64,000 nt of DNA. It comes from Terriglobus tenax. GTDB taxonomy: Bacteria > Acidobacteriota > Terriglobia > Terriglobales > Acidobacteriaceae. The translations under genes were made by a program, and so were the position numbers. The notes beneath the pieces are model-generated. The model worked only from the letters and a program-made list of their open reading frames with translations, was not told where the DNA came from and searched no databases. Positions 42,417-50,859 of the stretch are shown piece after piece. The stretch's first letter is position 1. Every line of letters begins with the position of its first letter. Location of the stretch: positions 62,001 to 126,000 of the forward strand of contig NZ_JAGSYA010000003.1 in assembly GCF_025685395.1 (NCBI RefSeq), given 5' to 3'.

Positions 42417-42845
42417 ATGCGTCAGACAAAATGGCAGTGTGGCGGGTGCCCTCCCGACCCAACGACTCCACCTCCCCGTCAAATCCAGGACTGGGAGATG
42501 CATCCCTCCTGGATCGCAGGTATTGAAGCCTTGAACGCCTACAGCCATTGGGTCAGCGCGGTGGTTATGCCAATCGCCTTTCAATGGATCGAGGAGCACA
42601 AGCCGGAAGTCTATGCGACTGTGCCGGATAACCTGAAGGACGATGTCGGTACGGTCTTTGCCGCCGCGTTCAAATTGATAAAAGAGTTGCCGGCCTACCA
42701 GAATGCTCCCATCGCTGCGTACGAAGCGGCTGTGGCCAGCGGGAATACCGCCGCCATCAACCCGGTGTGGACCAGCGTCGTCCAAAAGGTCCGCACAGAG
42801 ACCGAAGCCGCCTTTGCCCAGCAGCCATCACTCTCCATCGATTGA
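42417..42845 (+). CDS. Hypothetical protein
   Basis: 142 residues, family not recognised. The ATG has GAGGA (42401-42405) at a rather long distance. The N-terminus is Cys/Pro-rich (CGGCPPDPTTPPPRQ). The rest is helical and amphipathic (HPSWIAGIEALNAYSHWVSA, TVFAAAFKLIKELPAYQN, NPVWTSVVQKVRTETEAAFA). No signal peptide or membrane helix. A GC hairpin separates it from the convergent cyclase gene. Confidence 0.55.
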   Translation: MRQTKWQCGGCPPDPTTPPPRQIQDWEMHPSWIAGIEALNAYSHWVSAVVMPIAFQWIEEHKPEVYATVPDNLKDDVGTVFAAAFKLIKELPAYQNAPIAAYEAAVASGNTAAINPVWTSVVQKVRTETEAAFAQQPSLSID

Positions 42846-42889
42846 CGCTTCGTCCATTAGCCGGCGTTGAACAAATTCGATGAATCTCC

Positions 42890-42917
42890 CTGCGGCCGGA
42901 GCATCTCCCGGCCGCAG
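42890..42917. terminator. GC hairpin between convergent genes
   Basis: CTGCGGCCGG / CCGGCCGCAG, a perfect 10-bp stem with an 8-base loop. Neither side has a U-run, so intrinsic termination is uncertain. Confidence 0.45.
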
Positions 42918-42920
42918 CGG

Positions 42921-44840
42921 CTATGCTTCCCCGGGCATATCAGCCCGGACAACACAATTCCGGCCATTGCTCTTGGCCTTGTAAAGGGCTTCATCCACCG
43001 CCCGAATCACTGCTTCAGCGTCGCAATCATCCCGGGCAGGTGAAGCTACCCCAAAGCTCGCCGTCACCTGCAGCTGTGTCTCCCCATCCATAAAGCACTC
43101 CGACTCCACCGCCATGCGCAGTTGCTCAGCGCGGCCAAGTGCGGCTTCTATCCCGCAGTTCGGCAGAATCAGCAGAAACTCTTCGCCACCATATCTGCCT
43201 ACAGAGTCATAAGAACGCAACGATCGCATGAAGATCGCGCTGATCTCGCGCAACACCACGTCGCCCGCCATGTGGCCATAGCTATCGTTGATCTTCTTGA
43301 AGTGATCCACGTCGATCAGGGCAACGCTGAGCTGCATCCCTTCACGAAGCGAGCGATCCATCTCCTGCCTCAGCCGTTCCACAATGAAGCGGTGGTTCCA
43401 CAAACCGGTCAGGCCATCATGCTCAGCTTCGTGGCGCATGCGGTCGCTTTCGTGCAGAAGTGCAATCTTCTCCCGCTCCAGGGCATCACTGCGGCGCTGG
43501 TCCTCTCGAATGCTGTTGTAAACCGCGTAGACAATCGCGATAAAAAGAAGTGCACTGGCTACTGCCGGTAATGAGACCCCTGTTCCTCCGACAGAGAAAA
43601 GAGGCAGGTCAATGGTGTCGGCAATCGCCCAATCCGTGAATTGCCGGCCTTGTTTCACAATGTTGCCGGCCAGGATCAGCAACTGGTAAAACAGGGCACA
43701 CACCGCGAGCAGCAGACTGGCCGAATCAAACTGTCTCCTCTTCCTCAGCGCATACATCAGAAGAAGCAGAGGGTAGGCCTCAAGAATGATCCAGAAGATC
43801 GTAGAGATCGCATCCGCAAGCTGAACCAGACCGACCCGCTGCGGTTGCCAGCTCAACGCCACCAGAAATCCATCCAGCACGGCATTAGCCATGTAAACAA
43901 TCGCCAGAATGCGGGTAAGGCGGCTGAGCCTCTGGTTCTCGTGAAGAGAAAGAAGCCACAGCAGAAGAAACCACAACGACACATCCTGCACGGCGACCAG
44001 CGGTTGGGAAGCTCCCATGGCCAGCACATACGGCAGCCCCAGGTGGGCTTGCAATAGAAGCAGTTCGGCAGGTGCAGCGAGCGCAAAACCCCCTGTCCAG
44101 AACAGCACCCACCTGCTGGGGACCCGCAGCCATAGAAGAAAACTCAAAATCGCGACTGTGCCGCAAAGCAGGTTCACCCCGAATAGAAACTGCTGGTGAC
44201 GCAACCATTGGAACTCTCTCGCATCTCTCGCCGTAGCAATGTCCGCGCTGCCCCCAATCAGGGGCGTCTCCCAGAAGCCACCCGCGCCGCTGGAATCGTC
44301 CGAGAGCAGCGGCGCTTTCCATACACGAACAGCCAGTACACCCTGCTTCACTGCTCCAAGCTCAAACGTCTGCGCCGGCTGCGAAAAATACTGGACCGGA
44401 TGAGGCGGGACTTTGCCGTTCTGCCCAATCAGCGTTCCATTCCAATACACTTCGTACGCGTCTTTGATCCGCGGAATCATGATGGAGAATCGCGGCGTTA
44501 TGCCAGGCGCGGGGCTCAGCACAAGGTTGCATCGGTACCACGCAAACCCGGTCAGGTTGGCATGCCCCTGTTTGCCCCAGGGTCTATCCGCACTCAGTTG
44601 TTCCCACGTAGAACTGTCAAACGCAGGGTTCGCCCATGCCAGGTCATCGCCCACATGGAATTGCCACGGCCCATTCAGAGCAAACGTGCCTCTCCCAAGA
44701 CCCTCAATCACAATCGATGAAGCTGGTTGTGTCTCAGGATGTACTTGTTCTGCCCGGATCACCAGGGCTGCCAAACCAAGCAGAAGCAAAGCTGCAATGC
44801 AGCGAAGATCACGTCGGGACGAACGCATACTGCTCAACAT
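42921..44840 (-). CDS. Membrane diguanylate cyclase with sugar-binding-like extracytoplasmic domain
   Basis: 639 residues. A first hydrophobic segment (CIAALLLLGLAALVIRA) leads into a periplasmic beta domain (about 30-195) with the look of a galactose-binding jellyroll (NGPWQFHVGDDLAWANPAFD, YEVYWNGTLIGQNGK). Seven or so membrane helices follow, then a coiled coil and a GGDEF domain with GGEEF and the inhibitory RSYD site five residues before it. The layout is that of 7TMR-type cyclases. The ATG at 44840 is chosen because AAGGAG lies 6 bases upstream; the open frame continues to 44906. The ligand could be a carbohydrate, by inference from the domain. Confidence 0.9.
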   Translation of the reverse strand: MLSSMRSSRRDLRCIAALLLLGLAALVIRAEQVHPETQPASSIVIEGLGRGTFALNGPWQFHVGDDLAWANPAFDSSTWEQLSADRPWGKQGHANLTGFAWYRCNLVLSPAPGITPRFSIMIPRIKDAYEVYWNGTLIGQNGKVPPHPVQYFSQPAQTFELGAVKQGVLAVRVWKAPLLSDDSSGAGGFWETPLIGGSADIATARDAREFQWLRHQQFLFGVNLLCGTVAILSFLLWLRVPSRWVLFWTGGFALAAPAELLLLQAHLGLPYVLAMGASQPLVAVQDVSLWFLLLWLLSLHENQRLSRLTRILAIVYMANAVLDGFLVALSWQPQRVGLVQLADAISTIFWIILEAYPLLLLMYALRKRRQFDSASLLLAVCALFYQLLILAGNIVKQGRQFTDWAIADTIDLPLFSVGGTGVSLPAVASALLFIAIVYAVYNSIREDQRRSDALEREKIALLHESDRMRHEAEHDGLTGLWNHRFIVERLRQEMDRSLREGMQLSVALIDVDHFKKINDSYGHMAGDVVLREISAIFMRSLRSYDSVGRYGGEEFLLILPNCGIEAALGRAEQLRMAVESECFMDGETQLQVTASFGVASPARDDCDAEAVIRAVDEALYKAKSNGRNCVVRADMPGEA

Positions 44841-44904
44841 ACAAAACTCCTTACCCGTTTGTTCAGGAATTCGCAAACCAGCTTCTTCTGCCTGTAACTC
44901 GTCC

Positions 44905-45015
44905 ATGAAGCCTCACGCAAAGCGCGCGCCGGAGAGAGCAGGTGCCTTCAGGCTTCTGAAACTCCCCAATAAAAACAACAACGCCGGCCTCGATGGCCGG
45001 CGTCCCTGCTTCTTA
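44905..45015. repeat. Composite repeat block and probable ssb terminator
   Basis: Contains CACGCAAAGCGCGCGCCGGAG, GTGCCTTCAGGCTTCTGAAA and the palindrome ACGCCGGCC-TCGAT-GGCCGGCGT (44981-45003). Read on the minus strand after the ssb stop, the palindrome is followed by TGTTGTTTTTATT, a good intrinsic terminator. Confidence 0.75.
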
Positions 45016-45026
45016 CCAAAATCAAA

Positions 45027-45494
45027 CTAGAACGGAATATCGTCGTCCGTAATTCCCGTCCCGGCAAAATCATCCACCGGAGCAGGCGAGCTCGACCCAA
45101 AGCTCGCCGTGTTGCCGCGCGAGTAGCCGCCACCCTGTCCGCCGCCGGAGCCACCCTCACGGCCGCCCAGCAGCGTCATCTCGTTCACCAGGATCTCGGT
45201 GCGGTACTTCTTCTGTCCGCTCTCCTTGTCGTCCCAGCTGCGCGTCTGGATCTTGCCTTCGATAAACAGCTGTGTACCCTTCTTCACATAGTCGCGGACG
45301 ATCTCCGCGGTGCGGCCAAAGCAGACCATGTTGTGCCACTCGGTCTTGTCCACCCAGTTGCCGGTCTGGTCCTTGGCGCGCTCGGCCGTGGCCAGGCTGA
45401 AGGTGCCCACCATGGTGCCGCTCGGGGTCGAGCGGATTTCCGGGTCCTTGCCCACATTGCCCAGCAGAATCACTTTATTTACGCCACGCGCCAT
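45027..45494 (-). CDS. ssb: Single-stranded DNA-binding protein
   Basis: 155 residues. OB-fold residues 1-105 (NKVILLGNVGKDPEIRSTP, WVDKTEWHNMVCFGRTAEI, KGTQLFIEGKIQTRSWDDKE), a glycine-rich linker (GGREGGSGGGQGGGYSRGN) and the acidic C-terminal tip ITDDDIPF, which recruits repair and replication proteins. GGAG lies upstream of the ATG. It acts in replication, recombination and repair; no such partner gene is adjacent. Confidence 0.97.
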   Translation of the reverse strand: MARGVNKVILLGNVGKDPEIRSTPSGTMVGTFSLATAERAKDQTGNWVDKTEWHNMVCFGRTAEIVRDYVKKGTQLFIEGKIQTRSWDDKESGQKKYRTEILVNEMTLLGGREGGSGGGQGGGYSRGNTASFGSSSPAPVDDFAGTGITDDDIPF

Positions 45495-45612
45495 CGCACA
45501 CTCTCCATCGCAAAAAATCTATCCACGTCAGCTTATCAGGTGGCCTTCGAACCGTCAGGGTCCCGCCGGGTGCCCATATCCGGCATCGCCCGATGTGGGA
45601 AAATCCAAGGCC

Positions 45613-45837
45613 CTACTCCCGCATATCCTTCAGCCACTTCGCCATGCCCAGCAGGAACAGGAACACCCCCATTGGCAGGCAGCACATGGCCACCATCAGC
45701 CCCAGCCAGCCCATGTTGGTGTGCGGACCCTGCCGCGTCAACCCGCCGAAGACAGTCGCCGTCAGCAAAGCAGCCAGAATCCCCGTCAGCAGAATGCCGC
45801 CGCCGTACTGCAACAGAATGCGCGTGTCTTTCTTCAT
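45613..45837 (-). CDS. Small two-helix membrane protein
   Basis: 74 residues with two hydrophobic segments (GGGILLTGILAALLTATVF and WLGLMVAMCCLPMGVFLFLL) and a charged C-terminus (KWLKDMRE). Family not recognised. It lies downstream of the DUF420 and ctaB genes on the same strand, about 97 bases from DUF420, so a role near cytochrome oxidase assembly is possible but unproven. Confidence 0.55.
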   Translation of the reverse strand: MKKDTRILLQYGGGILLTGILAALLTATVFGGLTRQGPHTNMGWLGLMVAMCCLPMGVFLFLLGMAKWLKDMRE

Positions 45838-45849
45838 CGACCTATGCTT

Positions 45850-45934
45850 TCCCGTTTGTCATCCCGAGCGACGCGAAGGATCTACTGTTGCCTTTCACCA
45901 GCCAACGATCCAACCATCCATCCAGCCAACTGTT
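45850..45934. repeat. Repeat units between small membrane protein and DUF420 gene
   Basis: TTGTCATCCCGAGCGACGCG (45856-45875), with AAGGATCTACTG after it, belongs to the GTCATC family. It is followed by CCAGCCAACGATCCAACCATC (from 45899), related to the CCAACCAGCCATCTAGCC repeat of glcE/glcF. Confidence 0.6.
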
Positions 45935-46489
45935 TTACCGCCGGATCGCCGCCTGCATCAGGTACACCACTACACCCGTCACGCTCACATACATCCACAG
46001 CGGATAGGTAAACTTCGCCAGCTTCCGGTGCTGCGGAATCCGCCCGCTCAGCGACAGGAAGAACGTGATCAGCACAATCGGCAGCGCCACAATGCTGGTC
46101 AGGATGTGGCTCACCAGTAGCAGCAGGTACGTCCACCACACGCCGCCTGTATGCGCAATCGGCAGCTTCGTCTCACCATGCAGCGCAAAGTTGCCCAGGT
46201 AGCTCACCAGGAACAGCGTCGAAAACAGAAACGCCGCAAACATGGCGTTGCGATGCTTCTGAATCTGCCGGGCCAGAATGTAGCGCACGCCCACAAACAG
46301 GCAAATGGCGCTCAACCCGTTCAGCAGCGCATTCAGCGCGGGCAGAAAGGCAAGCTGCGTTCCGGCCACATCTACCGGTTGATGGAAATACACCAGCCAG
46401 AAGATAAAAGCGCTGGCCGCGGCGCTCACCGCGATGATGGCCCACACCACGCTCGCCGGCGTATGAATCTTGTCCGTAGTCTCTGTCAT
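45935..46489 (-). CDS. DUF420-family membrane protein (CtaM/YozB-like)
   Basis: 184 residues with five predicted transmembrane helices (VVWAIIAVSAAASAFIFWLVY, LNALLNGLSAICLFVGVRYI and others) and conserved histidines in KHRNAMFAAFLFS, HGETKLPIAHTGG and LLLVSHILTSI. DUF420 proteins include CtaM (YozB), needed for haem-copper oxidase maturation in Firmicutes. The start codon follows the ctaB stop without a gap, so the two genes are translationally linked, which supports a cytochrome oxidase assembly role. Confidence 0.85.
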   Translation of the reverse strand: MTETTDKIHTPASVVWAIIAVSAAASAFIFWLVYFHQPVDVAGTQLAFLPALNALLNGLSAICLFVGVRYILARQIQKHRNAMFAAFLFSTLFLVSYLGNFALHGETKLPIAHTGGVWWTYLLLLVSHILTSIVALPIVLITFFLSLSGRIPQHRKLAKFTYPLWMYVSVTGVVVYLMQAAIRR

Positions 46490-47446
46490 TTAGAAGAAGA
46501 TCCTCCCCTGCGCGTTCAGCATCATCGCCGCCAGCAACAGCGGCAGGTAGATCACCGACGCCTTCAACAAGTCACGAGCGTACCCGCGCGACTTCAGCGG
46601 GTCCGTCTCCTTCAGAATCCTGGCAAAGCGGATCGTGTACCAAAGGTACCCGCAGCTCAGAATGGTTGCGGCGATGGCATAGGGAATTCCCGTCACCCCC
46701 AGCCAGCTCGTCCACAAGCTCACCGGAATCATTATCACGGCGTAAAACAAACTCTGCGCCACGGTCGTAAACCCGTTGGGGCTCACCACCGGCGTCATCT
46801 TGATGCCCGCCATCGCGTAGTCCTCGCGATACATCCAGGCAATGGCCATAAAATGCGGAAACTGCCACACGAACAGCACGGCAAACAACGCCACCGCTGG
46901 CCACTCAATCACGCCGCGCGCCGCCGTCCACCCAATCAACGGAGGCAGCGCCCCCGGAAATGCCCCTACAAAGGTCGCCAGCGTCGTCATCCGCTTCAGC
47001 GGCGTGTAGATGCCCACATATCCCACGGCGGTAATCAGCGTCAGCGTGCCGGTCAGCAGGTTGGTGGTGTGCGCCAGGAACATCGATCCAAAGAAAACCG
47101 CCGCAAACCCCAGCAGCAGCCCATGCACCAGGCCGATCCGGCCTGTGGCCATCGGCCTGCGCGAGGTGCGCCGCATCCGGGCATCGCTGCGCCGCTCCAG
47201 CGCCTCGTTCAGAGCGGCCGACCCACCGGTCACTACCGCCATGCCGCCCAGCGTGTACAGCAGACCCATGTGGAATGGGCTGATACCCGACCGCAGCGAG
47301 CCAAGATAAAATCCCGCTCCGCCCGTAATGACAACCAGCAGCGTCACGCGAGCCTTGAACAGCTCGGCATAGTCCATCATCCATTCCCGCAGCCGTGAAG
47401 CTGAGGCGGCGTTGGACATCTCCTGGGTTGTCGCACGGGATTGCAC
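46490..47446 (-). CDS. ctaB: Protohaem IX farnesyltransferase (haem O synthase)
   Basis: 318 residues, UbiA superfamily. It attaches a farnesyl group to haem b to make haem O for terminal oxidases. The first prenyl-binding motif reads ALNEALERRSDARMRRTSRRP, and the later HFMAIAWMYREDYAMAGIKM carries the second. About nine transmembrane helices. The GTG at 47446 is one possible start; ATG 47419 is the other, but its AGGAG lies too close. It heads a minus-strand group with DUF420 and a small membrane protein; hemE and hemH lie about 3 kb away. Confidence 0.93.
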   Translation of the reverse strand: MQSRATTQEMSNAASASRLREWMMDYAELFKARVTLLVVITGGAGFYLGSLRSGISPFHMGLLYTLGGMAVVTGGSAALNEALERRSDARMRRTSRRPMATGRIGLVHGLLLGFAAVFFGSMFLAHTTNLLTGTLTLITAVGYVGIYTPLKRMTTLATFVGAFPGALPPLIGWTAARGVIEWPAVALFAVLFVWQFPHFMAIAWMYREDYAMAGIKMTPVVSPNGFTTVAQSLFYAVIMIPVSLWTSWLGVTGIPYAIAATILSCGYLWYTIRFARILKETDPLKSRGYARDLLKASVIYLPLLLAAMMLNAQGRIFF

Positions 47447-47602
47447 GTTCCCTCTAGAATACCGCGCCGGGGCTCCAGCCTAACGATTACCGGCCACCTC
47501 TCTGCTGCCCCGTCTTTCGGAACTGCTTCTCAAACAGTCACAACCCTGGGTGCCCCACCGGCACAAGGGAACCCCCGCCGCTCCATCTGCGTATGCAGCT
47601 CC

Positions 47603-48691
47603 ATGACCTTCACCGGCTCCCTGGACCGCCGCCGCTTCCTGCAGACCGCCGCCTTTGCCTCCTGCTCGCTGATCTCCTCGCACGAACTCTTCGCCGCGCC
47701 GGACAACGCGGCCTGTGCCCAGGTCGTCGACAGCTATGTGCGCGATCACCAGTTTCAGGGAGTCGTCGCTCTCGGGCGCCACGGAAAGCCCTTCTTCTGG
47801 AAGACAAACGGTTTCGCCAACGTTGAGACCAGGCAGCCGATCGGCCAAAATTCAGTCTTCGGCGTCGCGTCCATCTCCAAGATGTTGACCGCGGTGACCG
47901 TGCTTCGCCTGCAGGAACAAAGCCTCCTGCAGCTTGACCAGCCCATCGCTGCCTATCTGCCGTACTTCCGCAAAGACCTCGGCGGCAAACTTACCCTGCG
48001 CCGCCTGCTGGCCAATAACAGCGGCGTTCCCAATCTCTTTTCCTCGTCGGTAAAAGCCGATCCTGCCCTGGTAGAGCAGCCTTTCACCACCCAGCAGGCG
48101 GTGCATCGCTTCTGCGAAGGCGACCTGATTTTTACGCCCGGAGAGCGCTTCGACTACTCGGCCTCCAACTGGATTCTGGTCACTGCCATCATTGAAGCCG
48201 TGACCGGGCAGCCATACGCGACCGCAATGCAAAGACTCACCGTGAACCCGCTTGGCCTCAAGGCAACCACCGCCGACGTCAACGCAACGGGAGTTGCGGC
48301 CTACGACAACGCAACTCCGCCCACCCCCAGAACGCACAAGCGGCAGCCCTACCTGGCCGCCGGTGGAGGCTACTACAGCAACGCCACTGACCTGATGCGC
48401 GCGGCCCACCTCATCTTCGATACAGGCTTCCTCTCTGCCGCATCGAAAAAAGAACTCACCACCATCGAAGTTCCCTCCGACCACTACGCCCTCGGCGGAC
48501 GCATCCGCGAGCTAACCATCGGCGCGCAGACCGTCCATGCCGCATGGGACACCGGCAATACCTCGGGTTACCGCTCCGTGCTGGGACATCGCCTCGACGG
48601 CAAAGCCACCGTCGTCGTGCTGAACAACACCTCCATGTCTCAAAAGACCCTGGATGAGTTCAGCGACGCGCTCCTGGCAGCCTTCGCCTAG
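47603..48691 (+). CDS. Serine hydrolase, beta-lactamase class C / penicillin-binding-protein-like
   Basis: 362 residues from the ATG at 47603, with a twin-arginine signal (DRRRFLQTAAFASCSL). The nucleophile is in FGVASISKMLTAVTVL (SxxK). The second motif, normally YxN, reads RFDYSASNWILV, so Ala takes the usual Asn position or the motif is shifted. The region AAGGGYYSNATDLMR and the C-terminal DTGNTSGYRSVLGH complete the fold. Such proteins are esterases, D-aminopeptidases or peptidases more often than true beta-lactamases. The open frame to 47441 has no family match. Confidence 0.85.
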   Translation: MTFTGSLDRRRFLQTAAFASCSLISSHELFAAPDNAACAQVVDSYVRDHQFQGVVALGRHGKPFFWKTNGFANVETRQPIGQNSVFGVASISKMLTAVTVLRLQEQSLLQLDQPIAAYLPYFRKDLGGKLTLRRLLANNSGVPNLFSSSVKADPALVEQPFTTQQAVHRFCEGDLIFTPGERFDYSASNWILVTAIIEAVTGQPYATAMQRLTVNPLGLKATTADVNATGVAAYDNATPPTPRTHKRQPYLAAGGGYYSNATDLMRAAHLIFDTGFLSAASKKELTTIEVPSDHYALGGRIRELTIGAQTVHAAWDTGNTSGYRSVLGHRLDGKATVVVLNNTSMSQKTLDEFSDALLAAFA

Positions 48692-48708
48692 GGCGGCTTG
48701 GTCTGGCG

Positions 48709-49074
48709 TCAATTCTCTGCTACAGGCTGCCACAGCTCAACCCGGTTTCCCTCCGGGTCGATGAACCAGCCGAACTTGCCAAAGTCATAACTCTCGCGCT
48801 TCGGATCGACCGTGACGCCCGCGGCGATCAAACGGTCCAGGACTCTATCCAGGTCGTCTACATGAAGGTTGATCATCACTTTCTGCGCCGGAGGAAAGTA
48901 CGCATCCTCCTGCTTGAAGAAAGCGAAAACCACCTGGGCTTGCTGCGCCGAAGCAGGAAACGAGAATGACCCGTGAGACCTCACCAGGCCAAGGTGCTGC
49001 TCATACCAGCGATACAAACCCTCCGGATCCTTCGCCCGAAGAAACGCACCGCCAAAGCCCGTGATTGAAGCCAT
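48709..49074 (-). CDS. VOC (glyoxalase/bleomycin resistance) family protein
   Basis: 121 residues with the paired beta-alpha-beta-beta-beta repeats of the vicinal-oxygen-chelate superfamily: FGGAFLRAKDPEGLYRWYEQ at the N-terminus and GKFGWFIDPEGNRVELWQPV at the C-terminus, the latter holding the usual Glu metal ligand. Function ranges from glyoxalase to antibiotic binding and is not predictable. AGGAGG precedes the ATG. Confidence 0.88.
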   Translation of the reverse strand: MASITGFGGAFLRAKDPEGLYRWYEQHLGLVRSHGSFSFPASAQQAQVVFAFFKQEDAYFPPAQKVMINLHVDDLDRVLDRLIAAGVTVDPKRESYDFGKFGWFIDPEGNRVELWQPVAEN

Positions 49075-49157
49075 GCAAACCTCCTGCCGGAAATATTTGT
49101 CCCTAGCTTACGCCTGAAAAACTACACGCAGCCTGGCAAAGAAATCTTCTTCTGCCT

Positions 49158-49190
49158 TTTTGTCATCCTGAAAGGATCTGCTTCTTTTCG
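49158..49190. repeat. GTCATCCTGAAAGGATC repeat copy
   Basis: TTTTTGTCATCCTGAAAGGA followed by TCTGCTTCTTTTC, upstream of the VOC gene stop region and downstream of DUF2306; the reverse type (GATCC...) occurs at 49865-49905. Confidence 0.55.
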
Positions 49191-49199
49191 CAGGACGCT

Positions 49200-49829
49200 T
49201 CAGGCCACGTTTCTCCGCGTGGTAAGTTCGCGCCAGTTGAAATAGATGGACGGCAGGAAAAGATACGCGACGTGAAAGGTCAGCAGGACAGCGACAAACT
49301 GGCCGTCTGTCAGGCGGGCCCAGATGGGAAACGGGTTGAAGATGCGCGTCATGATGAAGTTCAGCGTAAAGAGATAGGAACGTACCACCCACTGGCGATG
49401 CACGGCGATCTGCCGGTTGCGCGCGGTCAGGTAAGCACAGAAGGTGCAGGCGCCCCACAGGAGGGCTCCAACAGCGTTGGCCAGGTTGGGCCGCAGAAGG
49501 TAGGCTCCGGGCAGAGCGCAGGCAATGGCCAGGACGTAGATACGGCCCAGAATGCGATGCCGCTTGAGATGCCGCTGACGAAAGCGCGTTGAGAAGAGAA
49601 ACGGACCCAGCACGGTGGCGATGACCCCGCCGGTGGCGTGTGGCACCAAAAGGAAGATCTGCCGGAGCAGGTGCTCGCGCGCATGGAACGGGTCAGAGCC
49701 GAGAAAGATAGGGTATTCCGTGAAGGCGAGCACGGAGAGGCCCAGAATGCCGAGCACGATCCAGAGAACGTGGTGCGATCGCAGGCGGCGCGTAGATGCG
49801 CCTGCATTCACCGGGGACAGTGTGGGCAT
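49200..49829 (-). CDS. DUF2306-family membrane protein
   Basis: 209 residues with six or so transmembrane helices. The family pattern is visible in HATGGVIATVLGPFLFSTRF, RHRILGRIYVLAIACALPGAY and IAVHRQWVVRSYLFTLNF, with conserved His/Arg pairs in the membrane loops. Function unknown. TACAAT lies exactly 6 bases before the ATG, without a Shine-Dalgarno, one of the clearest leaderless arrangements in the window. Confidence 0.8.
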   Translation of the reverse strand: MPTLSPVNAGASTRRLRSHHVLWIVLGILGLSVLAFTEYPIFLGSDPFHAREHLLRQIFLLVPHATGGVIATVLGPFLFSTRFRQRHLKRHRILGRIYVLAIACALPGAYLLRPNLANAVGALLWGACTFCAYLTARNRQIAVHRQWVVRSYLFTLNFIMTRIFNPFPIWARLTDGQFVAVLLTFHVAYLFLPSIYFNWRELTTRRNVA

Positions 49830-49835
49830 GCGGGG

Positions 49836-49841
49836 ATTGTA
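49836..49841 (-). promoter_or_regulatory. Candidate leaderless promoter (-10 TACAAT) for the DUF2306 gene
   Basis: TACAAT, CCCCGC, ATG at 49829. Confidence 0.6.
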
Positions 49842-49908
49842 GCGTTAACGGCTGCTCCGAAAGGAGAAGCAAATCCTTCCAGGGATGACAAACAAGAAAA
49901 GCAAAAAA

Positions 49909-50844
49909 CTATCTGGTCGCCAACTCTGCCAGGGCTTCAATCAGCAAGGGGTGATCGTTGAGTGACTCCGGGCGGGAGATCTTCAGGCCGATCTCCTTTG
50001 CATACTGCTGGAAGCTGATGTCGATGTCGTAGAGGATTTCGACGTGGTCGCAGACGAAGCCGATGACGTGCAGGACCACCTCTTCGTAGCCCATCTCTTT
50101 CAGCGCCTTCAGTGTGTCTTCCACGGTGGGTCCAAGCCACGGGCCGCGGCTTGCGCCCTGCGACTGGAAGGCGAAGAACCATTCTGGGATGCCGGCCTTT
50201 TCTGCAACCAGGGCGGCGGTATGTTTGGCCTCCTGCGCGTAGGGGTCGGGTGTCTCGCCCTGGATCGTGCTGCAGGGGACGCTGTGCGCGGTGAAGAGGA
50301 TGGCTTGCTTCTCACTCATCTTCGCTTCGCTCGATGAATGGGGCACCCGGTCTGCGGGAACGCGCGTGTGCAGCAGGCGATCGGAGAGGGCTTCGATCAG
50401 CTTGGGGTGGTCGTGCCAGCCTTCGACGAACTCCACCTGCATGAAGGGATCTTCACCGAGCGCCTTCATCAAATCGCGCTTGTAGAGGCCGATGCTCGTG
50501 CGGGAATTCTGCGGGGCCAGGCAGATAACGCGGGCGGAGGTGATGCCGTCGGCCTTCATCTGCTCCACGGCGGCGGCGATCATTGGCTTCCAGTTGCGCA
50601 TGCCGACGTAGACCGGGTAGCTGATCTTCTGGCGCAGAAGATCAGCCTGTTTCAGTGTCCAGCGCGTGAGCGGCGGCGGCTCTTCGCCGGGAGTGTCGCG
50701 CAGGCCGATCTCGGCGTAGCGGTGCTGCAGCTCTTCCACCACGTGGTCAGGAACGCCGCGTCCGCTGGTGACCAGGTCAAGATAGGCTTTCATCTCGCCG
50801 AGAGTGTCGGGAGTTCCGTGGGCGAGCAGAAGAATCGCGTGCAT
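49909..50844 (-). CDS. hemH: Ferrochelatase
   Basis: 311 residues. It inserts ferrous iron into the porphyrin ring. The N-terminal AILLLAHGTPDTLGEM, the catalytic His in AILFTAHSVPCS, the QSQGASRGPWLGPTVED segment and the Glu in FVCDHVEILYDIDI are as in the family. Whether it acts on protoporphyrin IX or coproporphyrin III (CpfC) is not clear from the motifs. It lies 43 bases downstream of hemE on the same strand, but has its own TACAAT 8 bases before the ATG. Confidence 0.95.
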   Translation of the reverse strand: MHAILLLAHGTPDTLGEMKAYLDLVTSGRGVPDHVVEELQHRYAEIGLRDTPGEEPPPLTRWTLKQADLLRQKISYPVYVGMRNWKPMIAAAVEQMKADGITSARVICLAPQNSRTSIGLYKRDLMKALGEDPFMQVEFVEGWHDHPKLIEALSDRLLHTRVPADRVPHSSSEAKMSEKQAILFTAHSVPCSTIQGETPDPYAQEAKHTAALVAEKAGIPEWFFAFQSQGASRGPWLGPTVEDTLKALKEMGYEEVVLHVIGFVCDHVEILYDIDISFQQYAKEIGLKISRPESLNDHPLLIEALAELATR

Positions 50845-50852
50845 ACAGCTCT

Positions 50853-50858
50853 ATTGTA
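50853..50858 (-). promoter_or_regulatory. Candidate near-leaderless promoter (-10 TACAAT) for hemH
   Basis: TACAAT ends 8 bases before the ATG at 50844. Confidence 0.5.
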
Positions 50859-50859
50859 G

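Noticed and set aside
6060-45003. CRISPR array
   Set aside because: The repeats are dispersed, palindromic and in both orientations, without regular spacers or cas genes.
47603-48691. Class C beta-lactamase resistance gene
   Set aside because: The YxN motif is altered and the family is dominated by esterases and peptidases; resistance cannot be claimed.
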